The notes under the pieces: generated by a model
What the model was told of the DNA's origin: nothing
The model's database searches: none
What the model saw: the letters and a program-made list of their open reading frames with translations, nothing else
Shown: positions 1-7,649 of the stretch, piece by piece
Position numbering within the stretch: the first letter of the stretch is position 1
Layout of the letters: the number at the start of each line of letters is the position of its first letter
Made by a program: the position numbers and the translations under genes
Source of the DNA: Bacillus sp. FJAT-45350
Lineage (GTDB): Bacteria; Bacillota; Bacilli; Bacillales; NISU01
NCBI RefSeq assembly: GCF_002335805.1
Contig: NZ_NISU01000001.1
Location: forward strand, 814,079-878,078
Direction: 5' to 3'
Length of the DNA: 64,000 nucleotides

Positions 1-238
1 CCTTGTAGAAGGCACTTCAAAAATTGGTGGAGGTACAATGCCAGACGTTGAAGTTCCGACATACCTTGTTCAAATTAAGCATGAAAACAAACATGCTCAA
101 AAAACAGCTGATATACTAAGGTTAGGAAGCCCTTCAATTGTTTGTCGTCTAAAAGATGACGCAATCTTACTAGATTTTCGTACTATCCATCTAGATGAAC
201 TAGAGGAGTTAGTTAAGGTGTTTAATGATTTTCATTAA
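1..238 (+). CDS. selA: SelA, L-seryl-tRNA(Sec) selenium transferase, C-terminal part (5' end outside window)
   Basis: The frame is open from base 2 and ends at TAA 236-238, giving the last 78 residues. It begins LVEGTSKIGGGTMPDVEVPT, matching the conserved SelA segment with a glycine triplet followed by P-x-V-E-x-P. It ends with the LKDDAILLDFRT-type segment typical of the small C-terminal domain of this PLP enzyme. SelA converts Ser-tRNA(Sec) to Sec-tRNA(Sec) with selenophosphate, so the cell should insert selenocysteine. This agrees with the two TGA-containing genes at 39.1 and 41.8 kb. The catalytic lysine and the start lie left of the window, where selB and selD might also be found. The ATG at 38 is internal, not the start. 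Confidence 0.85.
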   Translation, partial: LVEGTSKIGGGTMPDVEVPTYLVQIKHENKHAQKTADILRLGSPSIVCRLKDDAILLDFRTIHLDELEELVKVFNDFH

Positions 239-241
239 TTG

Positions 242-284
242 ATACGAGTCAAGGGATGTTTGTAACCTTCACCTTGACTCGTAT
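242..284. terminator. Hairpin after selA
   Basis: A perfect 13-bp inverted repeat (242-254 with 272-284, ATACGAGTCAAGG and its complement) has a 17-nt loop. It lies between the selA stop and the end of convergent sspP. There is no clear T-run on either side, so it may be a weak bidirectional terminator or a 3' stabilising structure. Confidence 0.5.
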
Positions 285-311
285 GGATAGTTACATTAAG
301 AGGTTAACCTA

Positions 312-449
312 TTAGCTTTCGCCGCCTGTTTGGCTAACATGGTTGCCTTTTTTTACTTTTTTTGAGCCCTTCATTGGAGCTGGTTGTCCTGGGTTTTCTC
401 CCTTTGGTGCATTTTTACGAATGTCTTTATAGGAATTGTGCTCTGCCAT
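312..449 (-). CDS. sspP: SspP, minor small acid-soluble spore protein P
   Basis: This 45-residue reverse-strand gene encodes [20 protein letters not shown] and continues with G-Q-P-x-P-x-x-G-S-K-K-V-K. The pattern K-D-x-x-K-N-A-P-K-G-x-N-P-G-Q-P followed by GSKKVK matches SspP (CotL) of B. subtilis, which is about 48 residues long. A strong AAGGAGGG ribosome binding site lies just upstream of the ATG. The protein is expected in the spore core and made in the forespore under sigma-G. In B. subtilis sspP, sspO and citB are neighbours, as here, although a small gene on the other strand now lies between sspP and sspO. Confidence 0.85.
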   Translation of the reverse strand: MAEHNSYKDIRKNAPKGENPGQPAPMKGSKKVKKGNHVSQTGGES

Positions 450-625
450 TGAAATCCCTCCTTCGAACATTATTATTTTATTATCTAATGAGGTCTATAC
501 ACCTTTGTGAAAAATATGAAATTCCTTATAAAATATGAGTATTTAGTGGTTGTAAATGAATATTTTTTTGAGTCATACAGGAAACTAAACTGAACACTCA
601 CTAAAATTACATGGGGGGTTTAAGC

Positions 626-883
626 ATGCCGTATCATAAGGACAAACAGCAAGCTTTCCAAGCAGCACAACAGGCATTTGTACAAGCTCAGGAAGCTCGT
701 GAAGAATTAGAGGTACACAGCGACAGTGGAGAATTTGGTACTCATGTTAAAAAGTTTGAGGAAGAAATTGAAGAGGCAGATCAAGTAATTTACAAAGCCT
801 TACAAGTTGCATCTGAGCATCAGCGAGATGAACTTGAAAAGTATCAACAAAGACTAGTTGAGATGAGACAACAAAGCCACTAA
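626..883 (+). CDS. Small coiled-coil protein of unknown function
   Basis: This 85-residue protein is rich in Gln, Ala and Glu and is predicted to be almost wholly helical. It has several heptad-like stretches (QAAQQAFVQAQEAREELE and the region around DELEKYQQRLVEM). I chose ATG 626, not ATG 611, because a GGGGGG Shine-Dalgarno run at 613-618 sits correctly in front of it. It has no membrane segment or signal peptide. It resembles the small Bacillus-restricted proteins of the YtzC/DUF2524 kind, but I cannot assign it firmly. It lies alone between sspP and sspO on the opposite strand. Confidence 0.7.
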   Translation: MPYHKDKQQAFQAAQQAFVQAQEAREELEVHSDSGEFGTHVKKFEEEIEEADQVIYKALQVASEHQRDELEKYQQRLVEMRQQSH

Positions 884-933
884 TTAAACCCTTCATCTAA
901 GTGGGAAGTTTTTAGAGGAACCAAACAGTAAAC

Positions 934-968
934 AAAACACCCAAGGAATTCATTTCCTTGGGTGTTTT
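934..968. terminator. Bidirectional intrinsic terminator
   Basis: A perfect 15-bp stem (934-948 with 954-968, core ACACCCAAGGAA) has a 5-nt loop and A-run and T-run flanks on both sides. It lies between the convergent gene at 626-883 and sspO. Confidence 0.85.
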
Positions 969-982
969 TCGTAGTAAAAAAA

Positions 983-1144
983 TTACTGTCTTTTCTTTGT
1001 TTTCTTATTAAATTGACGTTGTTCTTCAGTTAGTGGCTCGTTCGCCATCTCCTGGTTAAATTGAGAGCGATAACCAGCTCCTTTACCTTGTCCTTTTGCT
1101 TGGTTCATTCCAGGGATAACATGATTAGAATGTTTTTTCGTCAA
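983..1144 (-). CDS. sspO: SspO, minor small acid-soluble spore protein O
   Basis: A 53-residue reverse-strand gene starts at TTG 1144 behind a GGAGGTGAT ribosome binding site. The sequence contains [19 protein letters not shown], the conserved signature of SspO (CotK), and a basic tail with T-E-x-x-R-Q-x-N-K-K. SspO is a minor forespore-made SASP. It is divergent from citB, the same arrangement as in B. subtilis, where sspO lies directly upstream of citB. Confidence 0.88.
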   Translation of the reverse strand: MTKKHSNHVIPGMNQAKGQGKGAGYRSQFNQEMANEPLTEEQRQFNKKTKKRQ

Positions 1145-1462
1145 GTAAATCACCTCCATTTCTATAGCATTTGTAAAAAAATCGATTTAATTTCAAAAAT
1201 CCATTTATTCTTTTAGTAAGTTCTGCTATTCTATAAAGGGAAAACCAAGCGAAATTAGTAGAACGCTTACTCTCTCGGAGTTTAGAGGGTAGAGGGAAGT
1301 GGCTGTTTTTTCATTTTTCGACTGTTATACAACAGAATGATTAGTAATCGAACGACCCCTTTTCTTTGCGAAATCTAATTTCAACACATTTCCAATACTA
1401 CTTTTTCGACAATCTTGAAATTGTAGTATAAGATAAGATAGTATATTGAGGAGGGAATACAT
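1145..1462. other. 318-nt divergent control region between sspO and citB
   Basis: There is no credible gene here. The region must hold the leftward sspO promoter and the rightward citB promoter. A citB candidate is described separately. I could not identify a convincing sigma-G box for sspO, nor a CcpC or CodY site that I would defend. Confidence 0.6.
1406..1434 (+). promoter_or_regulatory. Candidate sigma-A promoter of citB
   Basis: TCGACA at 1406-1411 and TAAGAT at 1429-1434 are separated by 17 nt and would start transcription near 1441. That is just ahead of the GAGGAGGG ribosome binding site at 1447-1454. Both hexamers are imperfect, so this is only the best candidate. Confidence 0.35.
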
Positions 1463-4186
1463 ATGGCAAAAGATATTTTTAATGCACGTTCATCTTTTAC
1501 AGTGAACGGAAAAACAATCAATTACTATAGTTTAAAAGCACTAGAAGACGCAGGTGTAGGTAATGTAACGAAGCTTCCTTATTCAGTTAAGGTACTTTTA
1601 GAATCTGTACTACGTCAACAAGACGGTTTTGTAATCAAACAAGAGCATGTTGAAAACTTAGCTAAATGGGGAACTTCAGAATTACAAAACATTGATGTTC
1701 CATTTAAACCATCGCGTGTAATCTTCCAGGACTTCACAGGTGTACCTTGTGTAGTTGACCTTGCTGCACTTCGTAAAGCAATGGCTGACCTTGGTGGAGA
1801 CCCACAACAAATTAACCCTGAAATTCCAGTTGATCTAGTTATTGACCACTCTGTACAAGTTGATAAAGCAGGTACAGCGGATTCATTAGATTTCAACATG
1901 GATCTTGAGTTTGCTCGTAACGAAGAGCGTTATGAGTTCTTAAGCTGGGCTCAAAAAGCATTTGATAACTACCGTGCTGTTCCACCAGCAACAGGTATCG
2001 TTCACCAAGTTAACCTTGAGTACTTAGCTAACATCGTACTTACTGGTGAGAAAGATGGCGAAACAGTTGCATACCCAGATTCAGTATTTGGTACTGACTC
2101 ACATACAACAATGATCAATGGTATTGGTGTACTTGGATGGGGTGTAGGTGGTATCGAAGCGGAAGCTGCTATGCTTGGACAACCTTCATACTTCCCAGTT
2201 CCAGAAGTTATCGGTGTTAAATTAACTGGTAGTCTTCCAAGTGGAACAACTGCAACAGATGTTGCGTTAAAAGTTACTCAAGTATTACGTGAAAAGAAAG
2301 TAGTAGGAAAATTCGTTGAATTCTTCGGTCCAGGACTTGCAGAAATGCCTTTAGCTGACCGTGCTACTATTTCAAATATGGCTCCAGAATATGGTGCGAC
2401 ATGTGGTTTCTTCCCTATTGATGAAGAAGCACTTAACTACATGCGCTTAACAGGTCGTACTGAAGAGCAAATTAATATCGTTGAAGAATACTGTAAAGCT
2501 AACAGCTTATTCTACGTTGCTGGTGAAACTCCAGACCCAGTATTTACAGATGTTGTTGAATTAGATCTTTCTGAAATTGAAGCTAACCTTTCTGGTCCTA
2601 AGCGTCCACAAGACCTTGTTCCACTTTCTAAAATGCAGGAATCTTTCCGTAATGCAGTAGTGGCTCCACAAGGAACTCAAGGTTTAGGTTTAAGCGAAGA
2701 AGAGTTCAACAAAGAAGTAAATGTGAAGCTTGCTAGCGGTAATGATACGACAATGAAAACAGGTGCTATCGCTATCGCGGCTATCACAAGCTGTACAAAC
2801 ACGTCTAACCCTTACGTTCTTGTAGGTGCTGGGCTTGTTGCGAAAAAAGCTGTTGAATTAGGTATGGAAGTACCTGAGTATGTTAAGACTTCACTTGCTC
2901 CTGGTTCAAAAGTAGTAACAGGTTACTTACGTGATTCTGGTCTACTTCCTTACTTAGAGAAAATGGGTTACAACATCGTTGGTTATGGTTGTACGACTTG
3001 TATCGGTAACTCAGGACCTTTAGCTGATGAAATCGAAAAAGCAATCGCTGAAAATGACTTAACAGTTACATCTGTACTTTCAGGTAACCGTAACTTTGAA
3101 GGTCGTATTCACCCATTAGTGAAAGCTAACTACTTAGCTTCACCTCCATTAGTTGTAGCTTACTCTTTAGCTGGAACTGTAGATATTGACTTAAGAAACG
3201 ACCCAATCGGAAAAGATAAAGATGGTAAAGACGTATTCTTCAATGACATCTGGCCAACTGCTGAAGAAATTTCTGCTGTTGTTGAAAAATCTGTTACACC
3301 TGAATTATTCCGTAAAGAATATGAGAACGTATTTGATAGTAACCTACGTTGGAATGAGATCAACACTACTGACGATGCTCTTTACAAATGGGATGAGGAT
3401 TCTACTTACATTGCTAATCCTCCATACTTCGAAGGACTTTCTGAAGAGCCAGGAGAAGTTAAACCTTTATCTGGATTACGTGTTATGGGTAAATTTGGTG
3501 ATACAGTTACAACTGACCATATTTCTCCAGCAGGTTCATTCTCTAAAGAAACTCCAGCAGGTAAATACCTAGTTGGTAAAGGTGTTGAGCCTAAAGACTT
3601 CAACTCATACGGTTCTCGTCGTGGACACCACGAAGTAATGATGCGTGGTACGTTTGCTAACATCCGTATCCGTAACCAAGTTGCACCTGGTACAGAAGGT
3701 GGATTCACTACGTACTGGCCAACTGGCGAAATCATGCCAATCTATGATGCAGCAATGAAGTACAAAGAAGATGGTACTGGACTTGCGGTTCTAGCTGGTA
3801 AAGATTACGGTATGGGAAGTTCTCGTGACTGGGCTGCTAAAGGTACAAACCTTCTTGGCGTTAAGACAGTTATCGCAGAAAGCTATGAGCGTATTCACCG
3901 TTCTAACCTAGTATTAATGGGCGTTCTTCCTCTTCAATTTAAAGAGGGTGAAAGTGCTGAAACTCTAGGTCTATCTGGAGAAGAAACGTTCGAAGTAGCA
4001 GTAACAAACGATGTTCAACCTCGTGATATGGTTAAAGTTACTGCAACTGCTAAAGACGGCAAGAAAACAGAATTCGAAGTTCTAACTCGCTTTGATAGTG
4101 AAGTTGAAATCGAGTACTACCGTCATGGAGGAATCTTACCAATGATCCTTCGTAAGAAATTAAATGAAGCAAAAACAAAAGCATAA
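1463..4186 (+). CDS. citB: Aconitate hydratase A (aconitase)
   Basis: This 907-residue protein is full length for the AcnA/CitB family (about 909 in B. subtilis). It interconverts citrate and isocitrate in the TCA cycle and, as the apo form, can bind RNA. The [4Fe-4S] ligands are visible: Cys444 in SCTNTSNP, then Cys510 and Cys513 in [13 protein letters not shown]. The C-terminal swivel domain carries [10 protein letters not shown]. The start ATG follows a GAGGAGGG site with good spacing. The gene is monocistronic, with its own terminator directly after. The codon choice is regular, as expected for a highly expressed gene. The ORFs on the other frames and strand inside it are shadows. Confidence 0.97.
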   Translation: MAKDIFNARSSFTVNGKTINYYSLKALEDAGVGNVTKLPYSVKVLLESVLRQQDGFVIKQEHVENLAKWGTSELQNIDVPFKPSRVIFQDFTGVPCVVDLAALRKAMADLGGDPQQINPEIPVDLVIDHSVQVDKAGTADSLDFNMDLEFARNEERYEFLSWAQKAFDNYRAVPPATGIVHQVNLEYLANIVLTGEKDGETVAYPDSVFGTDSHTTMINGIGVLGWGVGGIEAEAAMLGQPSYFPVPEVIGVKLTGSLPSGTTATDVALKVTQVLREKKVVGKFVEFFGPGLAEMPLADRATISNMAPEYGATCGFFPIDEEALNYMRLTGRTEEQINIVEEYCKANSLFYVAGETPDPVFTDVVELDLSEIEANLSGPKRPQDLVPLSKMQESFRNAVVAPQGTQGLGLSEEEFNKEVNVKLASGNDTTMKTGAIAIAAITSCTNTSNPYVLVGAGLVAKKAVELGMEVPEYVKTSLAPGSKVVTGYLRDSGLLPYLEKMGYNIVGYGCTTCIGNSGPLADEIEKAIAENDLTVTSVLSGNRNFEGRIHPLVKANYLASPPLVVAYSLAGTVDIDLRNDPIGKDKDGKDVFFNDIWPTAEEISAVVEKSVTPELFRKEYENVFDSNLRWNEINTTDDALYKWDEDSTYIANPPYFEGLSEEPGEVKPLSGLRVMGKFGDTVTTDHISPAGSFSKETPAGKYLVGKGVEPKDFNSYGSRRGHHEVMMRGTFANIRIRNQVAPGTEGGFTTYWPTGEIMPIYDAAMKYKEDGTGLAVLAGKDYGMGSSRDWAAKGTNLLGVKTVIAESYERIHRSNLVLMGVLPLQFKEGESAETLGLSGEETFEVAVTNDVQPRDMVKVTATAKDGKKTEFEVLTRFDSEVEIEYYRHGGILPMILRKKLNEAKTKA

Positions 4187-4190
4187 TAAC

Positions 4191-4237
4191 GCGCAATTAA
4201 AAGAAGTACCGGCATAGCTGGTACTTCTTTTTTGCGC
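4191..4237 (+). terminator. citB intrinsic terminator
   Basis: The stem AAAAGAAGTACC/GGTACTTCTTTT is extended outward by GCGCAA (4191-4196) pairing with TTGCGC (4232-4237). It has a T-run within the 3' arm and starts immediately after the citB stop. Confidence 0.85.
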
Positions 4238-4239
4238 GA

Positions 4240-4353
4240 ATTATGAATTATGAGGTATGAATTATAAATTATAAGCCATAAATCCAAGCTAAAAACTAAG
4301 CACGCTTAGTTTTTAGCTTCCTTAATTCGTAACTCATAACCTATAACTCATAA
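4240..4353. repeat. Degenerate TTATGA-type palindromic repeat with a perfect 16-bp inner hairpin
   Basis: The left arm is made of loose tandem units such as GAATTATGA, GGTATGA and AATTATAA, and the right arm holds their complements (AACTCATAACCTATAACTCAT). In the centre AAGCTAAAAACTAAGC (4286-4301) pairs perfectly with 4304-4319 around a 2-nt loop. The whole block can fold into one long hairpin between the convergent citB and the 4354-4698 gene. Related material lies at 14905-14975 and 42525-42735. Confidence 0.7.
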
Positions 4354-4698
4354 TTATTTCTTAATAATGTACGTTGCTCTATCGGTCTTTATCGTCATAA
4401 ACTCTTTAGATGCTTCAAAAGAGAGTAGTTGTTTTAAAGGTAATTCGTAGCTGTGTAAAGGAAGACTCGATGTTCCGTTATGGTTTACAACAGTTCCTTT
4501 TCCTTTTAATTGAATTGTATATGGATCAACATAATCATCTTCATCCTCAACCTGTTCCGCAATTAATACCTCTTCAAGTGCAAGTTCATTATTGTCGGTA
4601 TCATCACGTTCTTCCTTCTTAATTGAAATGTTGGACCCTTGCCAAGATTTTAGTTTACCAATGATTGATTCAATTTGATGGTTTGTATGTTCCGTCAT
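4354..4698 (-). CDS. Hypothetical acidic protein, 114 aa
   Basis: I do not recognise this protein. It has a short helical N-terminus, an acidic middle (residues about 27-60, rich in Asp and Glu with VEDEDDYVDPY) and a C-terminal part with a beta-like pattern ending in TDRATYIIKK. There is no signal peptide or membrane segment. The ATG is preceded by AAGGGGGATG, a good ribosome binding site. It stands alone on the reverse strand, with the large palindrome just past its stop. It is probably cytoplasmic. Confidence 0.65.
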   Translation of the reverse strand: MTEHTNHQIESIIGKLKSWQGSNISIKKEERDDTDNNELALEEVLIAEQVEDEDDYVDPYTIQLKGKGTVVNHNGTSSLPLHSYELPLKQLLSFEASKEFMTIKTDRATYIIKK

Positions 4699-4869
4699 TT
4701 TGCATCCCCCTTAGCCTCTAACCGTTAAATTCAATTTGTACAGTAGTAGGTTTTTCATAAAGCTAAAATTCAATACATTTTTTTCCGTTTCTTTTTATTA
4801 ATATTTTTAGTTGTGTTAGCCAAACTATAATTGTTAAATCAAACTATACGGAAGGCGAGGTATGTCCTG

Positions 4870-5013
4870 ATGGGTAGACAAAAAAAGGGAAACGCTAACG
4901 CTCAAAGAAATAATAATGCTAAAGCACAAGGGAAGAAGAATCACCAAGACGATACAGAATTTTCATACGCTGCAATAGAAGCAGAGAAAATGAACCGAAA
5001 TAATCGTTCGTAA
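4870..5013 (+). CDS. Small basic, asparagine-rich protein (possible spore protein)
   Basis: This 47-residue protein begins MGRQKKGNANAQRNNN and ends with an acidic-to-basic segment (DDTEFSYAAIEAEKMNRNNRS is split across residues 27-47). I chose ATG 4870, with GAGG about 10 nt upstream, over the upstream in-frame start. Its size, charge and Asn/Lys/Gln content resemble small spore proteins, and the D-x-E-F-S piece recalls YfhD-type proteins, but the family is not certain. It is followed 20 nt later by a DUF1657 gene and is probably co-transcribed with it. Confidence 0.6.
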   Translation: MGRQKKGNANAQRNNNAKAQGKKNHQDDTEFSYAAIEAEKMNRNNRS

Positions 5014-5033
5014 TTGAAGGGGGGAACTTTCAA

Positions 5034-5243
5034 ATGACTGTACAAACTCAAATGCAACAGGCAATTGCGTCTGCGCAAAGCGTTCAAGCTAGCTTATCAC
5101 AGTTTTCATTAGAAACACAAAACCAACAGGCTCAACAACTTTTCCAACAACTTGCTGAGCAGCAGAAAGGGATTGTGACGCAACTAGAAGGAAGATATCA
5201 GCAAGTTCTACAAGAGGAACCGCAGTTCAATCAAAATCAATAA
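5034..5243 (+). CDS. DUF1657 domain protein
   Basis: This 69-residue, Gln-rich helical protein has the DUF1657 pattern: an N-terminal T-V-x-x-Q-x-x-Q-A-I-A-S-A-Q-S-V-Q-A, then F-S-L-E-T-Q-N-Q-Q-A-Q-Q-L-F, and a closing Q-L-E-x-R-Y-Q-Q-V-L-Q-E-E-P-Q-F. Genes of this family commonly sit beside DUF421 genes and spoVAC/AD/AE in sporulating Firmicutes. A DUF421 gene follows here, but no spoVA genes do. A GGGGGGAA site lies 9 nt upstream. The biochemical function is not known. Confidence 0.8.
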   Translation: MTVQTQMQQAIASAQSVQASLSQFSLETQNQQAQQLFQQLAEQQKGIVTQLEGRYQQVLQEEPQFNQNQ

Positions 5244-5284
5244 GTATCAATGGAACTATTTTAACCGGTTCTTCTGAGCTACTC

Positions 5285-5313
5285 GTTCTACTATGAAATC
5301 ATCATAGTAGAAC
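5285..5313 (+). terminator. Intrinsic terminator after the DUF1657 gene
   Basis: A perfect 12-bp stem (5285-5296 with 5302-5313, GTTCTACTATGA and its complement) has a 5-nt loop followed by TTTTAAAA. Confidence 0.75.
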
Positions 5314-5348
5314 TTTTAAAATATGTAGCAACTTCTGTACATTACTTA

Positions 5349-5391
5349 GGGGGTGCCAAATGGGCTTATTTCGCCCTTTTGAGTCACCCCC
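5349..5391 (+). promoter_or_regulatory. Two-tier hairpin in front of the DUF421 gene
   Basis: GGGGGTG (5349-5355) pairs with CACCCCC (5385-5391), and inside it GGGC (5362-5365) pairs with GCCC (5373-5376). No T-run follows, so this is unlike a normal terminator. It ends 36 nt before the DUF421 start and could be a structured leader or the 3' end of a transcript. Confidence 0.4.
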
Positions 5392-5427
5392 ATTTACATA
5401 GATGTTAATAGAAAGGGAGTAATACTG

Positions 5428-6129
5428 ATGTTTGAGTTTTGGACTGGTGCAGAGGATTTTCCCCTCTATGGTTTTTTCATACGAGCAGTAATTGTATACC
5501 TATATATTTTTATTACAGTAAAAGTAATTGGCCAACGTTCGATGGGTACAATTGATCCTCTTGACTTTATTTTTGGAGTTATTATTGGTGATATTTTAGG
5601 TGAGCCGCTGCACACAGGCGATTTACCGTTAACTGGAGCGTTGATTTCTGCAACTGTGATTAGTACGTTACATTGGGGTTTATGTATTCTTGCGCTATAT
5701 ACCCCAAGATTCCGTCGTGTAATTGAGGATGAACCGATTGTTTTAATAGAGAAGGGTGAAATTTTAGAAAAGGAACTGAAGAAAGCTAAAATTACAACAG
5801 AGTCTTTAATGATGGATATGAGGTTAAAGGATGCTTCTGATTTAAATGAAGTCGATTATGCTGTATTAGAGATGAATGGTCAAATTAGTGTCATTAAAAA
5901 GAGTAAGAATCAATCACTTACTCCAAGTGACATGAAGATTCCAACACCTCCTAAGGGGTATCCTACAGTATTGATTCAAGATGGTCATATTATTGAAGCT
6001 AATCTCAATAAGGTAGGTACGTTAGAATGGCTACAAGAACAAGTAATGAAGCTAGGCTGTAGAAATGCAACAGAGGTTTTTCTGCTTACAATGGATGAAG
6101 GCGGACAAATGTATATAAGTAGAAAGTAA
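5428..6129 (+). CDS. DUF421 membrane protein (YetF/YdfR-like)
   Basis: This 233-residue protein has three N-terminal membrane segments (about residues 13-35, 45-60 and 65-85), then the cytoplasmic DUF421 part. Diagnostic pieces are KVIGQRSMG, the D-x-x-F-G-V-I-I-G-D-I-L-G membrane motif, and the later DLRL-like helix with E-x-x-x-L-R-L-K-D. The start follows AAAGGGAG. Family members are often linked to DUF1657 and spoVA genes and are thought to act in the spore inner membrane, though the molecular role is unproven. Here the pair stands without spoVA genes. Confidence 0.85.
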   Translation: MFEFWTGAEDFPLYGFFIRAVIVYLYIFITVKVIGQRSMGTIDPLDFIFGVIIGDILGEPLHTGDLPLTGALISATVISTLHWGLCILALYTPRFRRVIEDEPIVLIEKGEILEKELKKAKITTESLMMDMRLKDASDLNEVDYAVLEMNGQISVIKKSKNQSLTPSDMKIPTPPKGYPTVLIQDGHIIEANLNKVGTLEWLQEQVMKLGCRNATEVFLLTMDEGGQMYISRK

Positions 6130-6220
6130 CACTGGTATGGCAATACAGACTTTTCATAAAAATGTATAAAGTCACTCTTTTTTAGGCATAATGTTTAAAA
6201 ATAAAAGGAGTGATTTTTTC

Positions 6221-6349
6221 ATGAGAAGAGTCAGAAAATTAACATTTGAGGAACTAGTGAAAGAAAACAAAAAACAACTTATGAATGATAAGGAAGCTTT
6301 AGAGAGAATCGAAGTACGCTGGGAAGAAAGAAGAGCAGAAGGTCAATAA
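6221..6349 (+). CDS. FbpB-family small basic protein
   Basis: A 42-residue gene encodes MRRVRKLTFEELVKENKKQL followed by a charged helix ending EERRAEGQ. The pattern R-K-x-x-F-E-E-L-V-x-E-N-K-x-x-L is that of FbpB-type proteins, which in B. subtilis are Fur-regulated and help the FsrA small RNA reduce iron-protein synthesis. AAAGGAG sits about 10 nt before the ATG. I did not find a convincing Fur box upstream, so iron control is not shown here. A strong terminator follows. Confidence 0.75.
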   Translation: MRRVRKLTFEELVKENKKQLMNDKEALERIEVRWEERRAEGQ

Positions 6350-6373
6350 TAAAAAAAGTTGTATGTAATATAT

Positions 6374-6416
6374 AAGGCTGTTGGAAAAGTGAAAATAACA
6401 CTTTTTCAACAGCCTT
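6374..6416 (+). terminator. Terminator after the FbpB-like gene
   Basis: An 18-bp stem (6374-6391 with 6399-6416, one G-U pair) has a 7-nt loop. The core AAGGCTGTTGGAAAAGTG resembles the stems of the dispersed repeat family seen elsewhere in the window. Confidence 0.7.
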
Positions 6417-6503
6417 GTAATATAATACCTTCTTCAGTTACTGTCTACTGTGCATTGAATCCTGATGGCAGGAGATAATAATAGAAGGAAGGGGGAAGTC
6501 AAA

Positions 6504-6644
6504 ATGGCTAAATCAAAGCATGCATTTGACAAATTTCGACCAAATCACTTAGGGACACAACCTAGAGCGTCTAATTCAAACAATGGTAAAAAGATGAATA
6601 CAAAGGGGAACCAACAACCGGATTATGTTCCTCCAAAAGGATAA
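6504..6644 (+). CDS. sspN: SspN, minor small acid-soluble spore protein N
   Basis: The 46-residue product has P-N-H-L-G-T-Q-P (residues 13-20), then N-x-G-K-K-M-N-T-K-G and the ending P-x-Y-V-P-P-K-G. These are the conserved blocks of SspN. An AAGGGGGAAG site lies 6 nt before the ATG. It is made in the forespore and located in the spore core by family knowledge. In B. subtilis sspN is followed by tlp and yneP, whereas here tlp and yneP lie 7.5 kb downstream with other genes between. Confidence 0.85.
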   Translation: MAKSKHAFDKFRPNHLGTQPRASNSNNGKKMNTKGNQQPDYVPPKG

Positions 6645-6661
6645 TTTCCTACAGGTGTAGA

Positions 6662-6697
6662 AGATCAAGTAAGCAAGTCTTACTTGGTCTTTTTTTG
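6662..6697 (+). terminator. sspN intrinsic terminator
   Basis: AGATCAAGTAAG (6662-6673) pairs with CTTACTTGGTCT (6679-6690, one G-U pair), followed by a run of seven T. Confidence 0.85.
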
Positions 6698-6828
6698 TGT
6701 GACTTTTGAAACTATAAAATACTTCAATGTAGATAAGAGAAAGCATAGTCAACAAATTCAGATTTGCAGTTTTTGTTCTAGTTATTTTAATCGAAGTGCT
6801 CACTAAATTAACGTATGGAGGTAAGTGT

Positions 6829-6996
6829 GTGAAGAACTATCATTGTTGTGCAACATGTATTCATTTTGAAGTTTATAAAGAGAATAACAAAACGATTCGG
6901 TGTTGTAGTCGGTTAGGTTTTGAGACTAAACCTGACCATCAATTTCGATGCTGGGATCCGAAAGAAAAAGTAAAGCGACTCATGAAGAAAAATTGA
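6829..6996 (+). CDS. Small cysteine-rich protein, probable zinc-binding
   Basis: This 55-residue protein from GTG 6829 is chosen because GGAGGT sits at 6817-6822. The pattern C-C-A-T-C-x-H-F, then R-C-C-S-R-L-G-F-E-T-K-P and F-R-C-W-D-P-K-E gives six cysteines and several histidines that could bind one or two metal ions. The same layout is common among small uncharacterised Bacillus proteins. The product would be soluble and basic at its C-terminus. No partner is suggested by the neighbours. Confidence 0.7.
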   Translation: MKNYHCCATCIHFEVYKENNKTIRCCSRLGFETKPDHQFRCWDPKEKVKRLMKKN

Positions 6997-7039
6997 TAAT
7001 AAAATAATGCTTTCTTGACTTTTTTCTCTTGTAATATTT

Positions 7040-7597
7040 TTGACCAAGCTCCATAATTATTCAAGTATGATAGAAAGTAAGGATGTGTTACTAATCAAAG
7101 ATATAAATAATGCTCAACCAATTATTAAAATAAATCAGAAACTAATCTCGTCACTTTTTAAGCTATTCTTTGGTCTTTATATCTTTGTCTTATTATATGT
7201 GACCTTGTTAGCTTGGAATTACGGGGCTTCTTTAGGTCCTGAGGGGCCAGGTGGTAGAAACTATAATTTAACACCATTTAGAAGCATTTATCGAATATCA
7301 GTATATAGTAAAGATATTATGGATCCAATACGGATTTTACTAGGTAATATCGTCCTGTTTATCCCTTTTGGACTATTACTTCCTTTAGCGTTTAAGAAAT
7401 TTGCCAAGTCATTTTTTATTATTATTTTTATGGGAATGTCAGTTTCGATTTTTATAGAAATATGTCAGTTTGTTTTTACGTATCGTGTATCTAATATTGA
7501 TGATGTTATTTTGAATACGGTAGGAACAATGATTGGTGTAATTGTATTTAAAATAGTTCGAATTGTGAAAAGAAGAGTTATTTTCATGCATTCATAG
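7040..7597 (+). CDS. VanZ-like family membrane protein
   Basis: The protein of up to 185 residues has a membrane segment at about 37-60 and three more at about 100-118, 124-146 and 160-178. The VanZ-like signature is visible: N-L-T-P-F-R-S-I near residue 75, G-N-I-V-L-F-I-P-F-G-L-L-L-P, then E-I-C-Q-F-V-F and S-N-I-D-D-V-I-L-N-T-x-G. VanZ relatives give low-level teicoplanin resistance in some strains, but most chromosomal members have no known role. The start is uncertain: TTG 7040, ATG 7067 and GTG 7085 are in frame and none has an ideal ribosome binding site. Confidence 0.85.
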   Translation: MTKLHNYSSMIESKDVLLIKDINNAQPIIKINQKLISSLFKLFFGLYIFVLLYVTLLAWNYGASLGPEGPGGRNYNLTPFRSIYRISVYSKDIMDPIRILLGNIVLFIPFGLLLPLAFKKFAKSFFIIIFMGMSVSIFIEICQFVFTYRVSNIDDVILNTVGTMIGVIVFKIVRIVKRRVIFMHS

Positions 7598-7608
7598 AAA
7601 AATAGGTG

Positions 7609-7644
7609 AGGCCCACTGAAAAAGTAAACTTTCCCAGTGGGCCT
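7609..7644. terminator. Bidirectional terminator
   Basis: AGGCCCACTG (7609-7618) pairs with CAGTGGGCCT (7635-7644), with an additional AAAG/CTTT inner pairing. It sits between the convergent VanZ-like and TVP38-like genes. Confidence 0.75.
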
Positions 7645-7649
7645 TATAT

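Noticed and set aside
3222..3572. 116-codon open frame inside citB in another frame (with others on the reverse strand at 1615, 3160 and 3406)
   Set aside because: These are shadows of the highly biased aconitase gene; no ribosome binding sites and no protein-like composition.
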